DNA of 64,000 nucleotides from Brugia malayi (lineage: Eukaryota; Nematoda; Chromadorea; Rhabditida; Onchocercidae). Position 1 is the first letter of the stretch; each line of letters begins with the position of its first letter. Below, in pieces: positions 1 to 10,115 of this stretch. The stretch covers positions 7,243,001 through 7,307,000 of the forward strand of contig NW_025062476.1 in the NCBI RefSeq assembly GCF_000002995.4, read 5' to 3'. The notes under the pieces are model-generated. The model saw only the letters and a list, made by a program, of their open reading frames with translations. It was not told the origin of the DNA and ran no database searches. Position numbers and translations under genes: made by a program.

Positions 1-1070
1 AAAAAACGAAAGTGAACAAAAAAGAAGATCAAAGAGACGTACAAATAGTATGCATTAATAATACTTAACTGGAGAGAGGGAGGGCAAGGATTGAGAAGAT
101 CAGTGAGAGACGACAGAGATGAGAGAAGAAAAGGGAGAAAAAGAAATGGGAGGAGATTTACTCTTTTTTAGTTTCAATTTGTCGCATTTAGGAAGTGAAA
201 GGAAAAGTAACCAAGATGAAATGACACGTTAGTGCCAAATTCTCCGAGATTTCTCGGGACGTTCGCGAGGTACTCAATTAGTTGTTTAGTCTCTTTTAAC
301 GGACGGTGCACATGTATGTGTTTCTTCTTTTCTCTTTCTTTTTTATAATAATAAGCGAAGAATGATGTATGCATTCTGTACAACAACAAATTGTATATTA
401 GACGTACGTGAACATAGACGTAAAAGGTTGAATTGAATTCAGAAGTACATATATATATATATATATATGTGTGTGTGTCTGTCGTGTCTATCCGTCTGTC
501 CGTCTGCCTGTCTATTCGTACTTTTATTGTACTTTGCTTATGAAATGAACAAAATATTTTCGCTCTCATCAAATGAAATTTTAATGGATTTGGTGGGAAA
601 GCATGATAGGATTGAGCATTGGATTCTATTACTTCCCGACCGACCTTTTACTGACCTTCCTTTTCAAATATAATTCGTTGTCAACTATGTATGTAGGTGT
701 GTGTGTGTGTGACGTGACGTGACGTGACGTGACGTGATGGTAAGATTCGCTTCCCCTGTCTCTCTCTCAAGTCCTGCTCATATTATATTGAAACTTTAGA
801 ATAATTAGGAGGTAAGCCAATTAACATGAATATGTAGTAATTTAAGATCAAATGTCGTTCCTTACTAACCAATACAAAGGGCCCACATGCTACCTTCTCT
901 TTCTCCTCTGTGTGTGTCTGTGCGCATTCTTGTCAAGTGCAATGCAAGACTATTGCAATTGTCAGCTGTGAAAGGAACTTCACGCTTTGCAGCAACTGAA
1001 TAGCTCATTGGACTGGAGACAAAAGTTCTCTGTCATTATAGAATTTACCTGTCTAAGGAGAGATCATTTC
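1..1070. other. Gene-free flank with microsatellites
   Basis: I see no convincing exon here. The stretch holds an (AT)n run at about 449-469 that passes into (GT)n and then a TCTG/TCCG-type tetranucleotide tract to about 513, plus a (GT)n run near 697-710. The open frames that cover it translate mostly to repeat-derived peptides and carry no family signature. Confidence 0.6.
711..735 (+). repeat. Pentanucleotide (GACGT)5 microsatellite
   Basis: Five perfect tandem copies of GACGT directly follow a (GT)n run. Each junction forms TGACGTGACG, so the array contains overlapping TGACG half-sites resembling CRE/bZIP half-sites. Nothing else suggests a promoter here, so it is annotated only as a microsatellite. 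Confidence 0.9.
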
Positions 1071-1074
1071 CTGG

Positions 1075-1490
1075 GATGCTAAGATCAATAATAGACTAAC
1101 AAAGGTATGCTAGTAGAACATTCGGAAATTTTATAAAAAAGTATGGGATGGTAAGGGTCTGAAAACACAAAGATCAATGTCTGCAGAACCATCATACTAT
1201 CTTCTGTACGGGCCTTAGACCATTTATCGTCATCACCTGTTACCCCTTGACCCATATCATTTCAAATATCCAATTACGTGATCAATTACGTTGGGCAGGT
1301 AACGTGTTCAGGATAGATGATTATTGTCTCCTGAAGATTTTGCTTTATGATGAATTCAACTACTGAAATGTGCCTCCAAAAAAAGGTACAAGAACTCTTA
1401 GAAACAGTCTTTTTGCTTAGGATACATCGATTTCGGATATTGACCTCAAATTAAGAGACGTGGAGACATACTACTGAGAGCGTTGCTACG
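1075..1490 (+). mobile_element. Decayed non-LTR retrotransposon (LINE) C-terminal relic
   Basis: Read on the plus strand with frameshifts and stops, this stretch translates piecewise into the characteristic tail downstream of the reverse-transcriptase domain of many non-LTR retrotransposons. An 'A.K.N.RL.K' segment at about 1075 is followed by 'RTFGNFIKKYGM' at about 1115. Then come 'HIISNIQLRDQLRWAGNVF' (1255-1310), 'RIDD' and 'LLYDEF', matching the family pattern of 'LRWxGHVxRMDD...LLYGEL'. At least four in-frame stops and one or more frameshifts break it. No intact RT or endonuclease domain is present nearby, so this is an old 5'-truncated copy. The clade cannot be decided from the tail alone. 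Confidence 0.65.
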
Positions 1491-1778
1491 TCTTTAACGC
1501 ACGGTGAAAAGACAACGAACGTATTAAAAACGGATATGCTCCGCCAACACCGCTAATATGACCTTCCGTTACTATCGCCACTTGCAGCAAACCTTGGTAG
1601 AGTTGCAAACATGCATCAAACACTGGGAGAGCCCTCAAAAGTGCGCTCGTGAAGTCAATTAATGATGGTAAAGCCTCATTGTAAAACAATTCGGACAATA
1701 TGATATGAAAACTCGACGTTAAGCACGAGGGGCAAATTTGCTAAATGAGGAAACGATCCAAGGAAGATGCAAACCATC

Positions 1779-1849
1779 TGCGCCAACCGGGAGTCGAACC
1801 CGGGTCTGCACCATGGGAGGGTGCAATGATACCGCTACACCATTGGCGC
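1779..1849 (-). tRNA. tRNA-Gly (anticodon CCC)
   Basis: The minus strand gives an intronless 71-nt cloverleaf including discriminator A73. A 7-bp acceptor stem pairs GCGCCAA with TTGGCGC. The D arm carries a B-box-compatible A-box region (GGTGTAGCGGTATCA). The anticodon arm pairs GCACC with GGTGC around the loop CTCCCAT (C32 T33 CCC A37 T38), and the T arm contains GGGTTCGACTCCC. The sequence closely resembles animal tRNA-Gly(CCC). It decodes GGG. A run of four T's on the minus strand does not appear until roughly 60 nt past the 3' end, which is unusual for a Pol III terminator. Confidence 0.95.
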
Positions 1850-1928
1850 CCCCTCAATTCACCTAACGTTCCATCCATAATTTTGTCATTTCTCTAATTA
1901 AAAGGGATGATTTTTTGATGCAATTGCC

Positions 1929-2085
1929 GTAATTCGGTAACTTATCCAATCCTTCATCCGTAAATCGGTTACTTATCCAGTCTTTCATCCGTAATTCGGT
2001 AACTTATCCAATCCTTCATCCGTAAATCGGTTACTTATCCAGTCTTTCATCCGGAATTCGATAACTTAGATACAGTGTTTCATCC
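1929..2085 (+). repeat. 31-bp tandem repeat, five copies
   Basis: Five head-to-tail units of about 31 bp start at 1929, 1960, 1991, 2022 and 2053. The first four alternate between two subtypes (GTAATTCGGTAAC... and GTAAATCGGTTAC...), giving a 62-bp higher-order unit. The last copy is more diverged and about 33 bp long. The array lies about 80 bp from the tRNA gene and has no long open frame. Confidence 0.9.
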
Positions 2086-4285
2086 GGATTCTCAAAATAT
2101 AAAAGCACAGATTAATTTGTTTGATGCGTCTACAGTTGTCAGAACATCGAAAGTATTCAGTTTGTAACAAAAACTAACAGTTTCTCCTAGAAACAATTTC
2201 ATATCTATAGACTCATTTGAAGATGGCCAAGTTTGATATTAACAATATCTCAGAAATCTGTGGATTATGCGCACATAGCCAAATTTGATCTTCTGAAAGT
2301 GTTTAGTTCATTTAATTTTATGTTCTTACAATATGTCTTTAAAGACACTTTTCTCTTTTTTTTTTTTTTGTAATCAAGAAATTCCATAAAAGAAACTTTC
2401 AAATGGTTGATATTTTGCTTTACTGTATCTTAACAGATTAATAAATTGAATTCATGTAAAATTAACCGTTCAAATGTATTACGATTAATCATTCAACCAA
2501 TTTCTCATTTCTCAGCCAAATTTTTACCTTCTTTCTTTGTTTTCCTTGTTTGACCTTGAATCTATCTATGTTCCTATCTTTGTTTTCTTTTAGTTAGGTC
2601 CAAGATTAAAATACTGGAATCCGACATTCCTGTCTTTTAGTCAATCGCATAGGGATCCTTTAACTTAGTTTTCTGTTTACATATCTATCTTTATGTCTGA
2701 TAAGACATATGAAAATACTGTAAACTATTGTTATGTAAAAATGGCCATTGATCATTCTCCGAAAAGCTGATTCTACTTCCTCTGTTTATTAAACTATTAA
2801 ATTTGTTAGTAAAGATATTATAATATTCCTATGTAATTTCACTATCAACGAATTACTCTCAGATCAGAAACTGACCATTAACTCTTCTCGAGAATCGATT
2901 GTGCTAAAACTTCTGAAATCAGTGTAGATTCTCCACAAATGGTAGCAAGTGGCAGCAAATGGAAAGGAATATTAGCAGTAATAGTAGTAGGAGGAAGTAA
3001 ATGTCAGATTTTCTAACTTCAATAAAAGGTATAACTCCTTTTACATTAAACATTTAATCATAGCAAAACATATGGTTTACAATATTGCAGAGAAGGACAG
3101 CCAAACGAAAAACTGTTGACGTTGTCAAATTCGAATACAATTTACAGTAAGTAAGAAACTGACAAACAATAAAGGAGGTAAACTAAATAAGGAGCTGATA
3201 ATTGTGATTTATTAAATTGAAGGCAAATACCAACAATATTCTTTGTTCACAAACAATGCAAATAAACTTATCTGCATGGAAAATGAATATTGGATAAAAG
3301 TAGCATTGGAGCATTTATTTGTCTAAGGAATGTTCAAATAAGATAATTCGGTTTTTTCAGATAAGTGATAGGAAGTGGCTACAAACAGTAACGGTGTAAT
3401 AGGTGGTGGCAAGTAGTAGGCAAATGGTAGAAATGGTGGTAGAAAATGATATAGTTGAATGATGGAACGGAAACAATCGTATACTAAACAATCGGAAAAA
3501 GAAATAACCCAAATTCGTCGAAAAGGTACGGCTAAACATAAAGGAACTAACGGAAAGCCAACGGATGATGACAAGCAGACAGAGAGAAGGATAAACAAAA
3601 CGAATGAATGAAATTATTAAATTTGTTTTTATTTCAGTGAAATGAAAAATGAAATATTTCAAAATATAAAATGCTTATTCCCACAGCAATGTTAATAATT
3701 TAAAGTCCAAACAAAACGAATATACAGTAGCATTTTTAGTAATTTACGGAAGAACAGCTGAAGAAGACAACAAAGCATTTAGTAATTTACGGAAGAATAG
3801 ATAATTTTGATCTAAGGTATTATCCGGAAAGTATCTCATTTTGATGATCGAATAGAATTTGTGATTGGTACCAGCGACATACTGTACGAAAAGCAGAAGA
3901 AGCATGAAAAAGTCGATATTGTGAAGTGAACAGATTTCCAAATGAGAAATTTTTACAATTTACGTAAAATATTATTTTGAAGCAAAAAATATTGAAAAAA
4001 AAAAAATAAATAATAAAATAATAAGGCATTTACAAAATGATCTAATAGCCGTCATTTACTAGAAGCAGCAGCTATGCTAATTTTCTGATGTCTGAATGAA
4101 ATGAAATAAGTGAGTGATTCAGCTGTCATCCAAGTCAGAAGTCAATTTGGTAAGCAGCTAAAGTATGAAGAAGGTCAGTGTTTTGATGCACTTCTATAAA
4201 TGAAATTAAAATCGAAATAGTTCGGTTTTCCAAAGAACACAAACAAAGAAGGCGCATCTGTTTAATTGTACACTTATTTCTCGTA
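2086..4285. other. AT-rich intergenic DNA upstream of the ALT gene
   Basis: No supported exon. It contains poly-T runs, scattered GTGG/GTAG-rich purine stretches (about 2940-3000 and 3380-3450), and a short duplicated segment at 3729-3797. It separates the tRNA gene and repeats from the ALT gene promoter. Confidence 0.55.
3729..3797 (+). repeat. Short direct duplication (~25 bp, two copies)
   Basis: The segment at 3729-3754 recurs at 3774-3797 with a two-base length difference; both contain AGTAATTTACGGAAGAA. The 45-bp spacing suggests a local tandem duplication. No function is evident. Confidence 0.8.
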
Positions 4286-4295
4286 TATATAAAAG
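4286..4295 (+). promoter_or_regulatory. Candidate TATA box of the ALT gene
   Basis: TATATAAAAG lies about 320 bp upstream of the presumed trans-splice acceptor of the ALT gene, which would leave an outron of roughly 290 nt. It is the best TATA match in this upstream region. Placement only; transcription start is not proven by sequence. Confidence 0.4.
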
Positions 4296-4622
4296 AGATC
4301 AGTCTTTTCTGTATGAACTGTGATCACTTTCTGATCCTTTCATCTTCTGAATTCTAATCGCTTCATCCTGTTACTTCTCGTGCATAGCATATGGATTTGG
4401 GAATGTTTTGCTCAAATTTAAAAAATGTGACTTTTGGATAGATAGAGAATAATCTTAGAAACAAATTTGTAGAGATTAAATATGCAACTGTGAATTTAAC
4501 TCAGTTTGCGAAATTAATGAATAGACAATTTGAGTGATAGAAAAAGAAATAATTCTTTTTTTGACTTACACTAATTTACTGTTTAATGGGATTAATGTTT
4601 GGTTGTTTTCCAGAAGGAAAAA

Positions 4623-5699
4623 ATGAACAAATTGCTAATAGCATTTGGCTTAATTATTCTTACTGTGACACTGCCATGTATGTCACAATCAGATGACGAA
4701 TTCGACGACGTAAATTTTACAAGCTTACTTTCCAAAATTTATAAAACAATTCAGAGATGAAATTAATTGTAAAATCAGTTGGTAATTGCATACGAAAAGT
4801 GAAGAACTAAGCTGATAAGTGAGAGATAATTTAACGAACGGTTAAATATATTTATCTACTTGTATTCTTCTGAGAAAATAGTTCACAAATGAACAAGAAA
4901 TGAAAATGTTGACTTATCGCAGTGCAAATTGACTGAAATTCTAATTCATTCCTTTTTCACAAATTAATTTTTAGTACTAAATTACTATTTTTTGCACTCT
5001 TTTTAATATACTCATTAACAAGTAATCATTTGTTTTTTCTCAGGAATCCTCAGGTGCTGATGAGGGAGGAGATGGTAGTGAAGGAGGAGATGAGTATGTC
5101 ACCAAGGGGGAATTTGTTGAAACTGATGGCAAGTGAGTATAAAAATCGAGCACTTTTAATAATTTAAATCTTCTGAAAATCTTCTCTGTCTGTTAATATC
5201 CTCACTCAACATTTCCATATTATTTCCTTGAAAAGGCTTTCTTTATTGGATAAAATGTTTTAGAATAATATTTTTCCAAATCACTTCCAAATGAATTCCT
5301 TTGTCACATATTGCTACACTTGTAAATTGTGTGCTGTAAGTAAAGTTTAAAAGTAATGAGAAAGACAGAGGTTGAATTTTGTTTCACCAATCTGAAATAT
5401 TTGCAGAAAGAAAGAATGCACTTCTCACGAAGCGTGCTACGACCAGCGTGAACCGCAAGCTTGGTGCAGATTGGACGAGAATCAGTCGTGGACGTAAGAG
5501 CATTTTCTATGGAAAATTCGTTTAGAATTACCGTTGTTTGCGAGTCAGTAAATGCGAACATACTGAAAAGTGTATATTATTTAGAGACAAAGGTTGCTTC
5601 TGTGATGATAAATTGCATTCATGCGTTATCGAAAGAAAGAACAGTGGCAAGTTGGAATATTCGTATTGTGCGCCTCAAGAAAGTTGGCAATGCTCGTAA
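4623..5699 (+). CDS. alt: ALT/SLAP-family abundant larval transcript protein (4 exons)
   Basis: Exons 4623-4709, 5044-5132, 5407-5493 and 5585-5699 join in phase to give 125 residues. An acceptor (TTTTCCAG) ends at 4613, leaving a 9-nt leader, as expected for SL1 trans-splicing. The protein starts with a signal peptide (MNKLLIAFGLIILTVTLPC). An acidic low-complexity segment follows (about residues 22-45, rich in D, E, G and S), then a conserved domain beginning near YVTKGEFVETDGK. The domain has eight cysteines, including GCFC and a final YC...W.C. This is the architecture of the filarial ALT-1/ALT-2/SLAP proteins, abundant products of infective larvae stored and released by glandular oesophagus. 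Their biochemical role is unresolved, though they are vaccine candidates. The acidic segment appears short compared with those I recall for Brugia. No second copy is seen in the window. Confidence 0.93.
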
Positions 5700-7139
5700 A
5701 TGCTTATAAAGCAAGCAAAACAAGCTGTGATGCAAACTTTCAATTCTACCTTTCTATTTTAACTCCTTTTAGCAGCCAAATTGATGCTTGTTGCTACTTT
5801 TATTAAATATTAAAAATATGAAAGATAATGGAACACATCACATCAGCAGGTAGTCATCAGTGTCACAGAAGGAATGAACTTTGCGATAATTCGATATCTA
5901 AAATGACAAAGGAAGTTTCTTTTATGAAGGGATTTGGGATATTTTAATCTTAATGTTCTGCCCTACCTTCAAGTATCTTACTAAATAAAATAATAAAAGA
6001 TTAGCATTAAAATTATACAACATTACAATAATGAATTGATACATAACACACAAATGTAACTTAATTATAAAACATTTAAAGATATAAAGCAAGCTAGACA
6101 CCTCGCAACCGAGCCATACCAAACAAAAAGCTATAATGAGTGGCTTTGTAAGGGAGAAAATTGGGAGGGATTTTATGGATGCTAAGGTTACAAATTAGAT
6201 TAAAATCACTTAAAACAATAGTCTTTGTTCACTACGTTATAGCTTTGCCATTGTGGCGATAATTGGTACGTCATTTAACGGATTGTTAACCTGTTCAAGT
6301 TCGTATCGAAAGTATTTAAGTCATTAATATACTTGTTTTATGGATGGCTAAATAAATGTGCAGCAGTTATAAATAAAATCCGTAAAAGTACGATAAACGA
6401 TATTATGACTTAAAGTATAATGAAAATAAATCAGAATAGTGAGACAGATAGAGAGCATAAAATATAATAATAATAATTCGAAACTAAATTTTTTACAGAC
6501 AAAGTAATTCCATTCAAACTGTCTACAGCAAAAAGAAAAATAAAACTATAAATTCAATACAACAAAGACTGAACTTTCTGATAAGAGTAAAAAAAAAAAA
6601 AAATGCCTAGTTAATCAAACATCTTAGCAATCCTAAGAATAATTATAATTGTAGCAATAATAATAATTATAGTTGCAGCAATAAATTAACAAATATCAAC
6701 ATCATACAATCATACAAGCTCACCAAATATACATGATGACCTCAAATTGCTGCAATTCAACTAAAAGCAAAAATCATAGCTAAATAAACAATTCTTATCT
6801 ATTAAAAACAAAACTTCATTAATAACACTGCAAACATGCAAATGAATAACATACATTTCCGAATGACATAGTTTTCTAAAAAATCAAAACAAATAGTGAT
6901 GAAGCAAAGTGTTTATTTTGTTCGTTTTTTTCTATGATACCAAAAAGATATCATAGAAAGAAGTATTAAAATTGATCAAGCAACAAATATTAAAATTGAT
7001 CAAGCAACAAAAATAGAAATGACTTGCCAAAAATAGGAACGGAAAATAAACAAACATATTGGACTGATCCAAATTCATAACAATAGATGCATATAATAGT
7101 AATTATAAAACAAAAAAAAAAAAAACGAAAGAATCATAC
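5700..7139. other. AT-rich intergenic DNA downstream of ALT
   Basis: No gene is supported. It begins with the ALT 3' region (ATTAAATATTAAAAATATG near 5803). A hairpin near 6932-6958 pairs TTTCTATGATA with TATCATAGAAA, and an ~22-bp direct repeat containing AAAATTGATCAAGCAACAA sits near 6967-7010. Confidence 0.5.
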
Positions 7140-7341
7140 CTGCAGTGTGTAAGCTTAAGATTATAACATCTAAAGACAATTCAGGTTGATCATTGATAAT
7201 TAAAAGTGGATAAAAGAAGGAAGTTGAAATACATCCAAATGCACCACCAATGAAAAAAGACTGAATGTAAATGATCAGATCATTAGCACGAGGAAAAGCT
7301 ATCTCGAGGCATCCAATATAACAAGCAAAATTCAATATCAA
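7140..7341 (-). pseudogene. Orphan membrane-transporter-like exon or relic
   Basis: One minus-strand frame runs open across about 200 bp. It reads as two hydrophobic helices with a loop, including FACYIGCLEIAFPRAND, IQSFFIGGAFGCISTSFF and SLDVIILSLHTAG. A good donor (CTGCAG then GTATGA) sits at 7140 and an acceptor (ACATTCAG) at 7261, so 7140-7260 could be a real 121-nt exon. The protein-like frame continues upstream of that acceptor to a stop at about 7342, where no in-phase acceptor exists. The helix-G-rich pattern recalls major-facilitator transporters of the MFSD4 type, but the match is by eye only. No partner exons were found in the flanks, so a relic or displaced exon is likeliest. Confidence 0.35.
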
Positions 7342-7964
7342 AAGTAGTTATAACTATAAAAATAAAACATCAAAATTGGTGTAATACAGGGTTATAAATT
7401 GACCGCTACCAAAAAGCAACCTACAAAAGCTGGAAAAGTCAAAAGAGTAATCATCGATAAAACGGATTTATCTTAGATCAAAATAATATAATATACATTA
7501 GTAGATAATAGATATTAATAGTTAACAATATTAATAATAATTTTCTTAAAAGTCATTCCACAAAAAAATATTCATAGTAATTAACCAAAATAAACGAAAA
7601 CAAATTATAAGCAATAAAACTAGAGATAAACAAATAATAGCTTTATTGCCATAGATAAAATAAAGAATAAAAAGAAACCAAATAATGAAAACAAATTGCC
7701 CTTATAAAAGGGACAGATCTTACATTTCAATTAATTTACAAAAACCAAATATCTTTATAAAAAATAAATCTCAGCCAATTTAACATCAAATATTCGCGGT
7801 AAGAAATATAATTTAAAATACCAAAATTAGGAAGCTCGTAAAACAAAAAAGTCAAGCAAATAATATAAATAATATAAAATTAAGACAGAAATATATTATT
7901 ATTTAACGAGAGGAATTAAACGTTTTCAAGGATAAGTTAAATTTATTAAAACAATTTACCGTAA

Positions 7965-8518
7965 TCTTCAAGCAAAATATAATTTAAAATTATCAGTGAT
8001 TGCTTTTTATTCTAAAATTTCATCATCTGAGATATATGTTGCATCTATAATATCAAAAATATATAACAATAATATATATTCATTGCTTAATTCAAAGATA
8101 AGCAAAGTTATACTTTTGTGTCAACAATGTAACATTTTTATATGTTTGCTTGTAGATTTTATAAACATTTGATTTTTATCTAAAAAAAAAATTGATTTAT
8201 ACTCAGATAGCAATGGAAAAATTTACAGAAAAGAATATCGATAGACTAAAATGTTCTTTCAAATGCAAAAATATCTTTACAGATTTCTTCATCATCAAAG
8301 CTTCGATAATTCAAATTCCATATCAAAATTTAACATCAAATATTCGCGGTAAAAAGAATTTTGAAATAAGGAGTGGCTTATTTGAAATAATAAGGAGTGG
8401 CTGTATTTACCACCGTTTGCAGCCACTCCTTATTATTTCAATCACCTACTGCTATTTGTAACTAATTCCTACCGTAACCACTTGCCAGTAAAACTTAAAT
8501 ATGTAAAAGACGAAAATA
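7965..8518 (+). repeat. Left arm of the long inverted repeat
   Basis: This arm contains an 89-codon open frame (8192-8461) that is duplicated exactly in the other arm and has no recognisable domain. It also carries an internal perfect 20-bp hairpin with a 16-nt loop (8384-8439, stem GAAATAATAAGGAGTGGCTG) and a further GAAATAAGGAGTGGCTTA copy just before it. Confidence 0.9.
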
Positions 8519-8720
8519 AATTTTCATTGATTCTGAAAAGATATAACCCTACAAACAGTCTTTAATTATAATTAAAATTTATTGATTGGATTTGCTACAA
8601 CCCAAGTCATTTCATGCAAATTCATCTTTAATGTATTACTTTTACATAATATCGTTTTAATTATACTTTGAACAAATTTCTTAATCTAACTGTTCCAATT
8701 GGGCAAATAATTACTTAAAT

Positions 8721-8784
8721 GGTTACAGTAACAGGTGGTTGCAGCAACAGGTGCCTACAGTAGCAGGTGGTTGCAGTAAGAGGT
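8721..8784 (+). repeat. 16-bp tandem repeat, four copies
   Basis: Four 16-bp units (consensus GGTTRCAGTAACAGGT) start at 8721, 8737, 8753 and 8769 inside the centre of the inverted-repeat element. The sequence is richer in G than anything near it. Confidence 0.85.
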
Positions 8785-10115
8785 GGTTTCATGTGGTCAC
8801 TGCGGCAAGTGCAACCAGTTGCTATCAATTTTTTACCAAGTCAACTTTACCAATTTTATATTTGCTGACATTTTTTAGAGTGTACATGTGCAGTTTAATT
8901 TTGGTATCCTATGCTTCCAGATTCCTGATATTAGAAAATAGTATGATACCTTGTAGCCTTGCTAAGTATATTTCGTTGCTGTTCGTGTAGTCTCTCCGAA
9001 AATGCATGCAATGTACTAATTAATAGTGACAGAAAAAAATGCAATTAGTGCAGTTAGCAAAAAGACGGGTATGAGATTAAAATAATCAAGGAAAAAAAAA
9101 GATATTAAAATAATGTAATACACAAATAAGAAAAAATGGAAATTATTGAAAATGCGAGCTATGAGAATTAGTTTAAAGAAAAAATTAAAATTAATTTAAG
9201 AAAGAAACAAAAAAGTGAAAGGAAGTAATATTTAGGGAAAACTTCAATCAACTAAGATTTAATCAACAAGAAGCATTAGTTGAGTTAACTTTATAAGAGT
9301 TATAAAAAGATTTCGTAAAATGATATATATAACAAAAGAAAAAATATATATAATGGCATGAAAATAGAATTTTTTCAAGAAAAATATGCGAAAATGAAAT
9401 CAGTGATAAAAAGAAAGAAAAGGTAAGTTGCTAAAGAAGAGAGACATTAGCTGTGGTATTGTACAAAAAAAGCTAATTCAACAGAAAATCAGGAAAAAGT
9501 CAAGCTATTGTAAAAAGGTAGAAATAGACCTGTTGCAAATGAAACTCCCAGTTGTTATTGCAAAAAACAAAGAAGAAAAAGGTGAAATGAAAAAAAGAAA
9601 ACAAATAATACTGAAAATTAAATAAGAAAATAAACTATAAGAAACGAAAAACAAAAATATAACAAATAGAACAGATCCCGTAGACGATTTTGCCACTAAT
9701 GGAACATAGGACAAAGGTATAAATAATAAAGAAGAAAGAAAGAAAAAACCAACAAATGTTTAATAATAATCTCTTTAATAATAATTTACATAATTTTAAA
9801 TGAAAATATGTTTATTACATAAATGGGTGGCTTATAAGCGTATTTAAAAAACCAGTAAACCTTAAAGATGCAAAAGAGAAAAATGTCGATTGATATAAGT
9901 TAGAGAATACTACGACGAGCAAAACATCAAAATCCATGCCAAAAACTTACTCAGTCAGTAATACCTCCTGTGAATGATTTCACAAGAAGGGTAGAGCAAA
10001 GGAATTTTCCAGAAATGTTTGATGACATCAAAGTAGCCAGAATATTCCAAGTGATCGCCAATGATCACTCTTTTACTTTTGTCATTAAAGTATTATTCTC
10101 TAACTTACACATCAA

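Noticed and set aside
174..572. 132-codon minus-strand frame
   Set aside because: Its body is the translation of (AT)n, (GT)n and TCTG repeats; no family signature and no splice signals.
1486..1698. 70-codon minus-strand frame beside the tRNA
   Set aside because: It lies antisense to the end of the LINE relic and has no recognised domain; probably a chance frame in transposon-derived sequence.
8192..8461. 89-codon open frame in the left arm, repeated exactly in the right arm (10173-10442)
   Set aside because: Both copies are carried by the inverted repeat, there is no recognisable domain, composition is biased to AT codons, and there is no splice or start context. Identity of the two proteins only reflects identity of the arms.
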